Positions 1 to 8,555 of a stretch of DNA of 64,000 nt are shown here, in pieces (within the stretch, counting starts at the first letter, position 1; the number at the start of each line of letters is the position of its first letter). Made by a program: the position numbers and the translations under genes. This DNA comes from Comamonas testosteroni. GTDB lineage: Bacteria > Pseudomonadota > Gammaproteobacteria > Burkholderiales > Burkholderiaceae_C. The stretch is taken from assembly GCF_014076415.1 (NCBI RefSeq), contig NZ_CP043568.1, positions 2,542,001 through 2,606,000 of the forward strand, written 5' to 3'. A model generated the notes under the pieces. The model did not search any database and was not told where the DNA came from. It worked only from the letters and a program-made list of their open reading frames with translations.

Positions 1-1167
1 AATCTGACTGCGCGCATCCAGGCCTGCCAGCTTATGGTTCCAGGCCCTTGAAATGGCTGCACCGAAGACATTTCGATTGTCCTTCTGAGAGAACTGGTCT
101 CCGGTATCTGGGCGCTCCAGTGCATAGGTGAAGTTGGAGAACAGTTGCAACGCATAGTGCATCGCATAAGCGGAAACTTTTGTCTCGCCCGAGTTGTCGC
201 GCTGATGCCATTCCCCCGACAAACTGTAGCGCGACGTCTTGCCGCCATCGGTGGGGTCGATGGAGTCAAATCGGCCGAAGGGCCTGCCCTGATAACGGCC
301 TGCATCAATGAGTCGCTGCGGCACCTGGTCTGTCGATGTCCAGCTGGCGTCGTAGGCCATCACGCTCAGTGATCCGCCTTGTGCCTGAGTTCCCTTTGTC
401 AGGCGCAGTACCGCATTTTTGCGTTGCAGATTTTCGGGCACGGACCATGGGCCATCATTGCCCATCCACTCAACAGCAGTGAGCAACGTCAGATCATCAC
501 CCAGCTCTTTTGACCCGCCGGCGAGGCCGCGCAGATATCCATTGCCGCCAGCTGTGAACTGTATGAATGGTGCATCCAGACGCCGCTTGTAGCTGATGTC
601 TGCCGCTCCTGCGGAAGCAAAGTCGCCTTTTGTCGCAAAGTACGGGCCTTTGCTGTATTCGATACGGTCGACGAGCTCCGGAACCAGAAAGTTCATATCG
701 GAATAGCCCTGCCCATGTCCATGCGTTGGCATATTCACCGGCATGCCATCGACGCTGGTCGCAAAGTCGGTTCCGTGATCGAGATTGAAGCCGCGCAGAA
801 AATACTGATTGGCTTTGCCATCTCCCGAATGCTGGGTGACGATGACCCCAGGCACGAACTCCAGCACTTCGCCGGGGCGCAGCGCCGGGCGGCTTTCCAG
901 CAGCTCGGAGCGGATGACACCTTGCGATGCCGCATCACTCATTCCAACTGCGTTGTCATAGTGACGGCTGGTGACGGAGACCTCCCCAAGTGTTGCGGCT
1001 TCCGGGGCTGTATCAGCAACAGGCTCGTTGCTGCGGCTGCCATTTTCTGCCTGAGCAATGTGTATTGATGTAGGGAGCCCTGTCGTTTTTGACTGGGCAA
1101 GCACGTTGAAGGGGACCAGGGCGGGGAGCAGACTCAGAGCGCTGGCGTGAACGATTTTTGATTTCAT
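1..1167 (-). CDS. TonB-dependent outer-membrane receptor, 3' end outside window
   Basis: The reading frame enters from the left edge and starts at the ATG complementary to 1165-1167, giving 389 visible residues. It begins with a signal peptide (MKSKIVHASALSLLPALVPF, cleaved near LAQ). A TonB-box-like stretch (TLGEVSVTSR) comes next, then the plug domain with the usual landmarks (RGFNLDHGTDF, DGMPVNMPTHGHGQG, VDRIEYSKGPY) and the first barrel strands. It lies behind a cobalamin riboswitch on the same strand, so the likely substrate is a corrinoid, though the plug sequence is unlike classical BtuB and unlike the second receptor at 2689. The family is clear from sequence; the substrate is inferred only from the riboswitch. 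The C-terminal half of the barrel cannot be assessed. Confidence 0.9.
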   Translation of the reverse strand, partial: MKSKIVHASALSLLPALVPFNVLAQSKTTGLPTSIHIAQAENGSRSNEPVADTAPEAATLGEVSVTSRHYDNAVGMSDAASQGVIRSELLESRPALRPGEVLEFVPGVIVTQHSGDGKANQYFLRGFNLDHGTDFATSVDGMPVNMPTHGHGQGYSDMNFLVPELVDRIEYSKGPYFATKGDFASAGAADISYKRRLDAPFIQFTAGGNGYLRGLAGGSKELGDDLTLLTAVEWMGNDGPWSVPENLQRKNAVLRLTKGTQAQGGSLSVMAYDASWTSTDQVPQRLIDAGRYQGRPFGRFDSIDPTDGGKTSRYSLSGEWHQRDNSGETKVSAYAMHYALQLFSNFTYALERPDTGDQFSQKDNRNVFGAAISRAWNHKLAGLDARSQI

Positions 1168-1422
1168 GGAGTGGCACGTCAGTAGCTTGCCGCAACCAGA
1201 ATACTTTTTATGCGCAGCGCCGCCTTGCTGGCCAGCATTGGTGAGATGCAGGGCTATCGCAATCGTCTTTGTGCAAGAAAAGGGCAACTCGATCCAGATG
1301 TGGACGAGGCTCCGGGGCAGCAAACATAAACATCAAAACGAAAAACGCTTGGTTTACGCTACTGAACGGAGCTATCCGTCCACCTAGAGCCCTCGCTCGA
1401 TGGCACAGTAACGAATCGCACT

Positions 1423-1565
1423 GGCAGGTCTCCTGGCTCGCACCGTGTTTGGCGCCATTCACACCTTCCCGCCTTGAGAACAAAGCAGTGGCTTTCGTGA
1501 AGGACTCAGTGCTTACAGTTGCGAGGACAGCCACGTAGTTTCAACGTGTTCCCTTTTTCATCCCG
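1423..1565 (-). promoter_or_regulatory. Cobalamin riboswitch (left copy)
   Basis: On the minus strand this segment carries the class I cobalamin riboswitch landmarks in order: a GGGAACACGTTGAAA-type first element, the GCTGTCCTCGCAACTGTAA core, a CCACTGCTTTG-type arm, GGCGGGAAGGTG, and the terminal B12 box AGCCAGGAGACCTGCC (complement of 1423-1438). It sits about 250 bases upstream of the receptor that starts at 1167. Adenosylcobalamin binding would be expected to repress that gene. The 3' flank on to about 1380 is also nearly identical to the flank of the copy at 2327-2456. Confidence 0.92.
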
Positions 1566-2067
1566 AGATGGGAGCGCAGAGCTTGGCAGATTGTAACGAT
1601 GGCATGAGTTTACTGCCTCGGTCACGAATCCGCTCGCAACGTTAATAAACACATTCTCTTGGAAGCGGACACTCAGAAAGATGTATTGGAATTCCGCTTC
1701 TGGCCGAACTCAGTCGGTCAAGACCCGCAGACTTGTCAGCCGTAACCAGCACAGGCGGTTAATTCAACCGGAATACGTAGACCCCCTCAGTACCTACCCG
1801 TGGACTGCGAAAGCCGCTCCGTACGGATGACAGCAGAAGGGCTGGAGCTGTTACAGCGCTGCTCGACAGAGATGGTTGTGCTAGATCTAGCATTCCGGAC
1901 AAAAGTGCCATCGATTAGGAATCAGCCATCAGTACGCATGTCAAATGGCGACATCGTACTCATCATCGCTGTGAACGATTGGGCCTTGATGAGGTCAACT
2001 GTGAACGCACGTTTGCCCGTTGCGATGAGCTCAGATAGATAGGTGTAATCCATTTATCGCTGGGTCT
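1566..2067. other. Intergenic region between the divergent B12 riboswitches
   Basis: No gene supported. The promoters of both divergent transcripts should lie in the 0.75 kb between the two riboswitches. A short open frame near 1800-2042 has no recognisable domain and no good ribosome-binding site, and is probably decayed DNA. Confidence 0.5.
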
Positions 2068-2178
2068 CATCCGTTGGCCGATGTGTTTGATTACATCGAG
2101 GTGTTCTGCAACCGGTCACGCCGCCACAGTCATCTGGGTGGAGTCAGGCCCGACGATTTTGAGCGCGCCGGGGCTTGA
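2068..2178 (+). pseudogene. 3' remnant of an IS3-family transposase (OrfB C-terminus)
   Basis: The frame reads HPLADVFDYIEVFCNRSRRH and continues HSHLGGVRPDDFERA before a stop. This is the typical C-terminal end of IS3-family OrfB (consensus VFDYIE-F-N--RRHS-LG---P--FE). Everything upstream, including the DDE catalytic region, is absent, so it is a scar of an old insertion between the two riboswitches. No terminal inverted repeat could be assigned. Confidence 0.7.
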
Positions 2179-2326
2179 GTCACGGAAGTGTCTACAGGAG
2201 TGGGGGAGATTCAGCCTGCCTAGAGGGAGCGCTGCACCACATCGTCTAAATGAGCGAGGAGACAAAATTTTTAAGCCATGTAGAATCCCGCTTCAGCATT
2301 GAGCTTCCCTTTTCTAAGGGAATGAA

Positions 2327-2456
2327 AACGGGAACACGTTGCAAATACGTGGCTGTCCTCGCAACTGTGAGCACCGAGCTGCTGCCATAACCACTGCCAA
2401 TTTCGGCGGGAAGGGGCACACAGCGCCAAAGACGGTGTGAGCCAGGAGACCTGCCA
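2327..2456 (+). promoter_or_regulatory. Cobalamin riboswitch (right copy)
   Basis: Contains the conserved elements GGGAACACGTTGCAAA, GCTGTCCTCGCAACTGTGA, CCACTGCC, GGCGGGAAGGGG and the B12 box GAGCCAGGAGACCTGCC (2440-2456). The expression platform downstream (about 2457-2560) includes an AAACAAA / TTTGTTT dyad that could form alternative structures. It precedes the btuB-led uptake operon starting at 2689, which it should repress when cobalamin is abundant. Confidence 0.95.
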
Positions 2457-2688
2457 ATGCGAGTCGTTACTGTGCCATTGAGCGAGGGCTCTGAGTGGAC
2501 GGGTCTACCGATGCAGTAGCGTAAACAAACTCTTTTTGTTTATGTTTGCCGCATCATGATAGTTCCGCATTCACGGTCCCATCGCACCTGACAAGCTCAT
2601 ACTTCGACGACACAGCTCATCGATGCGATGGGCTGCGTTCCGCTGTCTGTTTGTCTGGTGGCGGCAAGCCTTATGACTTGCTACCTCA

Positions 2689-4779
2689 ATGAAAACCAGA
2701 TTGATGAGCGCTGCGGCGCTCGGACTGCTTCCACCTCTTCTCTCGTCGTTCGCGTTTGCGCAAAGCTCTCCTGGAACTGAACAGGCCACGGGACAAGCTG
2801 CGCCATCCTCTCAGCAACGGCCCAGTTTGAGAGATTCCGGCTCAGATGCCGCCGGAACCCAGTTGGCGGAAACGCTGGTGGAAGCATCCAAGCTGGATAA
2901 AGATGTTTTCACGCTGACGCAAGCTGCAACCATCATCGAGCAGGAGCAGATCGAGCGCGGCTCGTACACTGATCTCACCGAAGTTCTTCGAAGTGTGCCT
3001 GGGCTGGAGTTCAAACAAGTCGGAGGCCCAGGTCAGTACAACTACATCAAGATGAGAGGCTTTGGCTCTGCCAACGTGTTGGTTGTGGTCGACGGGGTTT
3101 CCATGAATCTGCCCAGCACGGGAGATGTGGCCAACCTACTGAGCCAATATGATCCTTCGTCCATCTCTCGCATTGAAATTCTGCGAGGACCACAGACGGT
3201 TCTGTACGGCTCGAACGCAACTGCTGGAGTCATCTCGATTACGACGAAGCGTGGTTCGCTCGAGCCCAAGCGCAGTATCTCTGTTGAAGCTGGTTCTCTC
3301 GGTTGGAAAAAGGCCAAAGCCTCGTTTCAACAGGCCTTTGATGTTGCCGATGGCAAGCTGAGCACCTCTTTATATGCGTCTCACACTGACAGCGATGGTC
3401 TGCTGAAGTACGAAGGTACTCGTGACACCACACTTCAAGCGTCTGCTGATTTTCGTGGAAAGTCCATCGATGCCGGCATCGCCCTCACACATAACAAGAA
3501 TCGCTTTAACTATGCCCAACTGAAAGAGGTCACAACGGGTCCTAACGGCGCCCCGGCCTATTGGGGCATGCAGCTTCCGGATCCCAACGCCTACAACGAT
3601 CGCCGCACAGACACAGCTAGCGCCTATCTTGAGCAACGTCTCACAGAGCAACTCAGCCAACGCTTGGAGCTTGGTTGGACGCAGACACGTCGTACCAACG
3701 CGGATCCCAACGACGGGTTGCTGGGATATGTCACCGCCCCCTGGAATCATTTCTCTCTGGACTATAAAAATTACTTCAATCAGGGAGAGCTGGTTCCGTT
3801 CTACGACAGCGGTTTTGTCGGCACTGCCAACTACAAGGATCAGAGCAAGCAGCTGAACTACAGCCTCAAGTATGCGGGTCAAGGATTCAAGGTCCTTGGC
3901 GGCGCAGAGCTCTACGATGCGAGCGCATCACAGTGGGGGGCTTATGGCAGCTTGCAGGGCAAGAATAAGCGCAAGTCGCTCTATGCCAACGGGGAATACC
4001 AAGTTGGCGTTTCCGGTCCTATTCTTGCCGCAGGGGTTCGTCATGACAAGTACGACGTCTGGGGGAGCAAGACAACAGGGAGCGTGGGGATCAATCAGCA
4101 AGTTGGCAATGTGACCATCTTTGGCAACTATGCGACCAGCTATGCAGCCCCGACTTTGTCGCAGCTCTACAACCCGACGTATGGCAACACCAACCTCAAG
4201 CCAGAAAGTGGTCGCATGGTTGAGTTGGGCATCCGCCAGGTCCTACCCAGCCTTGGCGCGAACTGGGAAGCCAATCTCTGGAAGGGCAAGGTCAAAGATG
4301 CCATTCTGTATGACGGCAGTATCACTAATTCACGCACCAGCAGCGGCTATGGGTTGTATGCGAATGGCGACGCGCTGGAAACGCAAGGCCTAGAGTTGAG
4401 TGGGGCTCTGCGTATCAACACGCAGTGGCAACTGAAAGCCAACTACACCTACACTGACTCCCAGACCAAGAAAAAAGGCAAAGACTTTGCTCGCACAGTC
4501 CAAGTGGCGCGGCACAAAGGGAACATTGGTCTGGCCTATGCCAATGGTCCCCTGAATGTGGATTTCTCTGCATTCCTGACTGGCAAGCGCTATGACTGGA
4601 CCGGGGTGGACTGGATTCCTGGCTACGTGCGCTTCGATGTATCTGCACGCTATGCAGTGAACAAGCAACTCAATCTCTTTGCTCGTATCGAGAACATCTT
4701 CGACCACAAGGTCCAGGAAGGTCTTGGCTACAAGCCCATGGGTATCTACGGCATCGTTGGCGCTGAATACAAATTCTGA
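2689..4779 (+). CDS. btuB: Cobalamin TonB-dependent receptor, BtuB-like
   Basis: 696 residues, the normal size for a vitamin B12 outer-membrane receptor. The signal peptide runs from MKTRLMSAAALGLLPPLLSS to FAFA. A TonB-box-like segment (AETLVEASKLD, about 58-68) and a plug follow (LTEVLRSVPGLEF, YIKMRGFGSANVLVVVDG, ISRIEILRGPQTVLYGSNA, GVISITTKRG). A long beta-barrel ends in the family signature NLFARIENIFDHK and a C-terminal aromatic (EYKF). It lies directly behind a cobalamin riboswitch and heads an operon that contains the periplasmic, membrane and ATPase parts of a B12 importer, which supports the substrate. No strong ribosome-binding site precedes the ATG; the start is chosen for the intact signal peptide. 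Confidence 0.92.
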   Translation: MKTRLMSAAALGLLPPLLSSFAFAQSSPGTEQATGQAAPSSQQRPSLRDSGSDAAGTQLAETLVEASKLDKDVFTLTQAATIIEQEQIERGSYTDLTEVLRSVPGLEFKQVGGPGQYNYIKMRGFGSANVLVVVDGVSMNLPSTGDVANLLSQYDPSSISRIEILRGPQTVLYGSNATAGVISITTKRGSLEPKRSISVEAGSLGWKKAKASFQQAFDVADGKLSTSLYASHTDSDGLLKYEGTRDTTLQASADFRGKSIDAGIALTHNKNRFNYAQLKEVTTGPNGAPAYWGMQLPDPNAYNDRRTDTASAYLEQRLTEQLSQRLELGWTQTRRTNADPNDGLLGYVTAPWNHFSLDYKNYFNQGELVPFYDSGFVGTANYKDQSKQLNYSLKYAGQGFKVLGGAELYDASASQWGAYGSLQGKNKRKSLYANGEYQVGVSGPILAAGVRHDKYDVWGSKTTGSVGINQQVGNVTIFGNYATSYAAPTLSQLYNPTYGNTNLKPESGRMVELGIRQVLPSLGANWEANLWKGKVKDAILYDGSITNSRTSSGYGLYANGDALETQGLELSGALRINTQWQLKANYTYTDSQTKKKGKDFARTVQVARHKGNIGLAYANGPLNVDFSAFLTGKRYDWTGVDWIPGYVRFDVSARYAVNKQLNLFARIENIFDHKVQEGLGYKPMGIYGIVGAEYKF

Positions 4780-4864
4780 GCCCGGTAGAGCGCCGATGCG
4801 TGTACCTCTCAATGGATGCGCAGGCGCGTCTTTTCACAAAACTTGATAACAAAGGAGAAACCCC

Positions 4865-5437
4865 ATGACGACGGAAGTGCGCCTGCAACAGCCGATAGAA
4901 ACAAATGAATCCAGCCTGGGCCATGTGCAAGCCTGGGCGCTTCCAGCCGATGAAGACAGCCTTTGGATGCTCTGCAAGGACATCTTCCAAAAACACTGGG
5001 GCGAAATTGTTTTTGGCTCACTGATTCCTGGTGCCGTATGGGAAATCAGAGCTCCCAATGCGCCAACAAAGGTCAGCGTTCTAGATGGCTATCTGACTGT
5101 CGATTTTGGAGCCTGGCATTTCCATATCTGCATTGGTCATTTCAAGGGTGCTTCGGATGAAGATGCATTCATGCGCCGCACGGGCCGTGCTGAGCTATAC
5201 CGCGTCCTGAATAAGGAAGGCACACCCAAGTCCTGGGGGGTGCGCTTGTTCAACAACGCGGGGCAGCAACAAATGACAGTGTTCTTGCCAAACCCTTTCC
5301 TTACACCGGAGCAGCAAATTGCTCCAGCCCCTGATTGGTCGCGCTTGGCCATCTGGGACTGGTTGCGCGAAACCTACCTTGGGTTGCCCAGTGATCCAGC
5401 CGACCGCAGCGGCCGAGGATTTTCATGTGGCGGCTAA
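4865..5437 (+). CDS. Conserved protein of unknown function in B12 uptake operon
   Basis: 190 residues with no signal peptide or membrane segment, so probably cytoplasmic. A good ribosome-binding site (AAAGGAG) precedes the ATG. Striking residues are a run of Trp, His and Cys: LWMLCKDIFQKHW, GAVWEIRAPNAP, LTVDFGAWHFHICIGHFKG and RRTGRAELYR. The His-x-His-x-Cys-x-x-His cluster near residues 83-88 could bind metal or a corrinoid, but that is speculation. It lies between btuB and btuF and overlaps btuF by 13 bases, so it is almost certainly co-transcribed and riboswitch-controlled. I do not recognise a characterised family. A role in corrinoid handling or adenosylation accessory work is inferred from position only. 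Confidence 0.8.
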   Translation: MTTEVRLQQPIETNESSLGHVQAWALPADEDSLWMLCKDIFQKHWGEIVFGSLIPGAVWEIRAPNAPTKVSVLDGYLTVDFGAWHFHICIGHFKGASDEDAFMRRTGRAELYRVLNKEGTPKSWGVRLFNNAGQQQMTVFLPNPFLTPEQQIAPAPDWSRLAIWDWLRETYLGLPSDPADRSGRGFSCGG

Positions 5438-6282
5438 GGCCCAATAAGTATTTGACGATTGCTGCTCTCTTTGTGAGTGCAGCTACGTTATGGCCTGTTC
5501 AACAGGCTTACGCACAGCCTGAAAGCAATGTGCCGCAACGCATCGTTTCACTGAATTTATGCACAGACCAGTTGCTGCTGCAACTGGTCGACCCCCAACG
5601 GATCGCTGCACTTTCCCATCTGAGCAAAGATCCGCGCAGCTCTGCTTTGCACGCGAAAGCCGAAGGTCTACCTACTGTGCGTGGCAATACTGAAGAAGTG
5701 CTCGCGCTCAAGCCTGATCTGGTGCTTGTGGGAACCTATACAACGCGACACACAAATTCCATGTTGCGCAAATTTGGTATTCCTGTAGTAGCAATCCCAG
5801 GGGCTAACAGCTTCGATGATGTACGTAAAGAAATCCGTGAAGTCGCCAAAGCGGTTGCCGAAGCTCCCAGAGGAGAGCAACTGATTGCCCAATTCGACCA
5901 GAGATTGGAGCAACTAAGGGCTTCTGCGCCCAAGCATAGAAAAACAGCGATGCGCTATAGCGCAGGTGGCTACACCGCGGGCAGCAATACCTTATATGAC
6001 TCGATTTTTGAAGCTGCGGGCTTCATCAATGGAGCGAAGAACGCCAACGTCAAAGGCTATGGGCGATTGCCAATAGAGCGGCTGATTGAGCAAAAGCCGG
6101 AGGTAATTTTGGGCAGCGACTACAAGCCCGAAACGCCGACACAAGGCAATCGCATGCTCAGTCATCCCGCCATTCAAGGGCTCCATGCACGAAGCCTTGT
6201 TCTGTCTTCGCGCGACATTGTCTGTGGCGGAATCTGGAATCTTGAAGCTGCACAGAAACTTCGGGAAGAAGCTGGAAGCTAA
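5425..6282 (+). CDS. btuF: Periplasmic B12-binding protein of ABC importer, BtuF-like
   Basis: 285 residues. The signal peptide (through YLTIAALFVSAATLWPVQQA, cleaved near AYAQ) fits a periplasmic protein. The mature part has the type III substrate-binding fold hallmarks: RIVSLNLCTDQLLLQL, LKPDLVLVGTYTT, LRKFGIPVVAIP and a second lobe with IERLIEQKPEVILGSDY. It would capture cobalamin delivered by the TonB receptor and hand it to the BtuC permease. It overlaps the preceding gene by 13 bases and is followed 3 bases later by the permease gene. Related ferric-siderophore and heme binders share the fold, so the B12 assignment rests on the riboswitch and operon. Confidence 0.88.
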   Translation: MWRLRPNKYLTIAALFVSAATLWPVQQAYAQPESNVPQRIVSLNLCTDQLLLQLVDPQRIAALSHLSKDPRSSALHAKAEGLPTVRGNTEEVLALKPDLVLVGTYTTRHTNSMLRKFGIPVVAIPGANSFDDVRKEIREVAKAVAEAPRGEQLIAQFDQRLEQLRASAPKHRKTAMRYSAGGYTAGSNTLYDSIFEAAGFINGAKNANVKGYGRLPIERLIEQKPEVILGSDYKPETPTQGNRMLSHPAIQGLHARSLVLSSRDIVCGGIWNLEAAQKLREEAGS

Positions 6283-6285
6283 TCT

Positions 6286-7431
6286 ATGGATACGCATAAT
6301 CTGAATTCAGTTGCTGGAGGCAATGTCGGCAGCTTTGTAGTTCCTCCAAAGCGGGACCACAGACACAAAGTCATAGTCAGCAACGGTGATGAATTCGCTG
6401 TACCTCAAAGCGCTGCCCTAGGACTGCGAACGTTGTCGAGTGCATCGCCTGTGATTGTCCTGCTGCTTTTGGCGACAGCACTTCTGGCTGCTTGCTCACT
6501 GTTTGTAGGGTATGTGGACATGGATCCTTTGCGATTGCTTCATGGAGCGATGGCCAGTGACCTAGTCCCATCAAGAATTCTGATTGATATCAGATTACCT
6601 CGGACTGTTTTATGCATGGCGGTGGGCGCTACGTTGGGACTGACTGGAGCAGCCATGCAAGGGCTGCTGAGAAACCCTCTGGCCGAGCCGGGCCTTCTTG
6701 GCGTCTCTAGTGGTGCAGCCCTAGGTGCGGTCGTCGCCCTGTATACAGGTATCGCCAACGCCTTCTATCTGGCTTTGCCGTTGGCGGGTTTTCTGGGCAC
6801 GGCTCTCGCATGCGCTTTCGTATTTATTCTTGCTGGACACAACACCCCTAGAACCACGCTCATCCTGGGCGGGGTTGCGGTTTCTGCACTCTGTGGTTCC
6901 TTGATCTCCTTGATCCTGAATTGGTCGACCAATCCCATGGCCATGAGCGAGATCGTGTTTTGGATGATGGGGTCTCTGGCAGACCGTAGCAATCAAGATT
7001 TGCTGCTTTCAGTTCCCTTCATGCTGGCAGGCTGCGTCCTCTTGATAACTTGTGGGAAGGCACTTCAAGCACTGGCTTTAGGTGAAGAAACTGCTCATTC
7101 AATGGGCGTAAATCTGAGCCGCTTGCGCATCAAAATTTTGCTCGGCTGTGCTCTGGCTGTCGGTGCTGCCGTCTCTGTATCAGGCAGTATCGGCTTCATT
7201 GGTTTAGTAGCCCCTCACTTGATGAGAAAGACTGCCCAGGGAGATCCTGCAAAGCTGCTACCACTCTCCGCCCTCGCTGGGGCAGCGCTTCTCCTCATTG
7301 CAGATCTTGGTGTCCGCTTTCTCTACAACAGTGGCCAGGAATTGAAACTTGGCGTGCTCACATCACTAGTTGGAGCGCCATTTTTCATTGCACTCATCGT
7401 ACGCAGCAGAGGCGCATCACATGATCAGTAA
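6286..7431 (+). CDS. btuC: FecCD-family permease, BtuC-like
   Basis: 381 residues, a FecCD/BtuC permease with about ten transmembrane helices after a roughly 45-residue hydrophilic N-terminal extension. Diagnostic segments are DIRLPRTVLCMAVGATLGL, GAAMQGLLRNPLAEPGLLGV (the classical NPLAEPG-L loop), LILGGVAVSALCGSLISLI, VFWMMGSLAD, and the EEA-type coupling loop around GEETAHSMGVNLSRLRIK, then GSIGFIGLVAPHLMRK. It forms the membrane channel of the B12 importer as a dimer. It begins 3 bases after btuF and overlaps btuD by 11 bases. Siderophore permeases share all motifs; the operon context makes B12 the best guess. Confidence 0.9.
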   Translation: MDTHNLNSVAGGNVGSFVVPPKRDHRHKVIVSNGDEFAVPQSAALGLRTLSSASPVIVLLLLATALLAACSLFVGYVDMDPLRLLHGAMASDLVPSRILIDIRLPRTVLCMAVGATLGLTGAAMQGLLRNPLAEPGLLGVSSGAALGAVVALYTGIANAFYLALPLAGFLGTALACAFVFILAGHNTPRTTLILGGVAVSALCGSLISLILNWSTNPMAMSEIVFWMMGSLADRSNQDLLLSVPFMLAGCVLLITCGKALQALALGEETAHSMGVNLSRLRIKILLGCALAVGAAVSVSGSIGFIGLVAPHLMRKTAQGDPAKLLPLSALAGAALLLIADLGVRFLYNSGQELKLGVLTSLVGAPFFIALIVRSRGASHDQ

Positions 7432-8206
7432 CCTCGCTACCAGCCGCCTTGTCTGCCGCAATGTGTCCATTAAAACTCCAGATAAGAACATTCTCGATGG
7501 CGTTGACTTTGAGCTGGCCCCTGGAGAGCTAGTAGGCATTATTGGAAGCAATGGAGCTGGCAAATCCAGCTTGCTCAAATCCATGATCGGCCTCATCAAA
7601 GGATCATCGGGATTGATCTCTCTTGGCGAACGTAAGATGGCCAGTATGACGCCAGGTGAGCAAGCCAGGCTGGTGTCCTATCTGGCACAAGGACAACAGA
7701 TCAACTGGCCGCAAACTGTAGAGCGCGTTGTTTCTTTGGGCCGAATACCGCATGTCCGTGACAGCGTTTTAGATGCCAGGATCATTCGTGAAACCATGCG
7801 ACAGGTGGAAGTTCATCACTTGGCTAAGCGCAATGTCCAGACCCTTTCTGGAGGTGAGCGTGCGCGAGTTCTACTAGCTAGGGCGCTTGCAGTTCAAGCC
7901 CCCTTTTTGTTGGCCGACGAGCCATTGGCCGCGCTGGATCCCTCTCATCAACTTCGCATCATGCAATTGCTGCTGGAGCAGGCGCATGAAGGCTTGGCGG
8001 TTGCCGTGGTTTTGCATGACTTGTCGCTGGCAATGCGTTTCTGCACACGCATTGTGGTGCTTCACCAAGGCAAGAAGATTGCCGATGCAAAGCCCGATAT
8101 TGCATGCTCAGATGCTATCTTGGCGCAAGCTTTTGGTATTGACGTCGCGCGTGCAAGCTGGAACAGCAACACCTTCGCAGTGCCGTGGGCTATATGCGAA
8201 AGATAG
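7421..8206 (+). CDS. btuD: ABC transporter ATP-binding protein, BtuD-like
   Basis: 261 residues from the ATG at 7421, which overlaps the permease stop; an upstream in-frame start at 7370 lies inside btuC and is less likely. Walker A is GSNGAGKSSLLKS, the Q-loop is in LVSYLAQGQQ, the ABC signature is LSGGERARVLLARAL, Walker B is FLLADEPLAALD, and the switch His is in AVVLHDLSLA. These are the complete motifs of an active importer ATPase. It energises BtuC-mediated uptake from the cytoplasmic side. The short stretch LAQGQQINWPQTVERVVSLG is typical of FecE/BtuD-type ATPases. Confidence 0.9.
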   Translation: MISNLATSRLVCRNVSIKTPDKNILDGVDFELAPGELVGIIGSNGAGKSSLLKSMIGLIKGSSGLISLGERKMASMTPGEQARLVSYLAQGQQINWPQTVERVVSLGRIPHVRDSVLDARIIRETMRQVEVHHLAKRNVQTLSGGERARVLLARALAVQAPFLLADEPLAALDPSHQLRIMQLLLEQAHEGLAVAVVLHDLSLAMRFCTRIVVLHQGKKIADAKPDIACSDAILAQAFGIDVARASWNSNTFAVPWAICER

Positions 8207-8448
8207 TCCCGCCGCAGCGAGATCTCGAAAGTCGTCACATAGGACAGCACATTAAAGGCTTTCGCCGATCGCGGATGCTTTCGTGTACTGCGATGGCTCA
8301 TGCGCTAGGAGTGAGCAAAGCTTATTTGATTTCGCTGGAAGAAAATCAAAAACCTATAACGCCAGCACTTGAAGCTAAATTTCGACGGGCTTTTGGAATA
8401 GAGGTAAAGAATTTATGTGAGCTTGATATTGGCGCGGCAAGGACATAG
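8194..8448 (+). CDS. Small XRE-type helix-turn-helix protein
   Basis: 84 residues from the ATG at 8194 (a GTG at 8185 is an alternative). One HTH_XRE domain covers most of it: IGQHIKGFRRSRMLSCTAMA, then HALGVSKAYLISLEENQKPI and a tail with FRRAFGIEVKNLCEL. The start overlaps the end of btuD by 13 bases, so it is translationally coupled to the B12 importer operon. It may be a local regulator or an unrelated gene carried at the operon end. There is no effector domain and no toxin-like partner next to it. Confidence 0.75.
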   Translation: MRKIVPPQRDLESRHIGQHIKGFRRSRMLSCTAMAHALGVSKAYLISLEENQKPITPALEAKFRRAFGIEVKNLCELDIGAART

Positions 8449-8555
8449 ATAGATGCTTTGTGTTCTCTACGGAAAAGCCGCTCAATCTGGTATGCGCAGG
8501 ATGTGTCGCGCCACCGACGGCGCGACCGGCATGACTGCTCAGGACGACAGGGCGG

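Noticed and set aside
1800..2042. 80-codon frame between the B12 riboswitches
   Set aside because: No ribosome-binding site or domain; lies in IS-scarred DNA.
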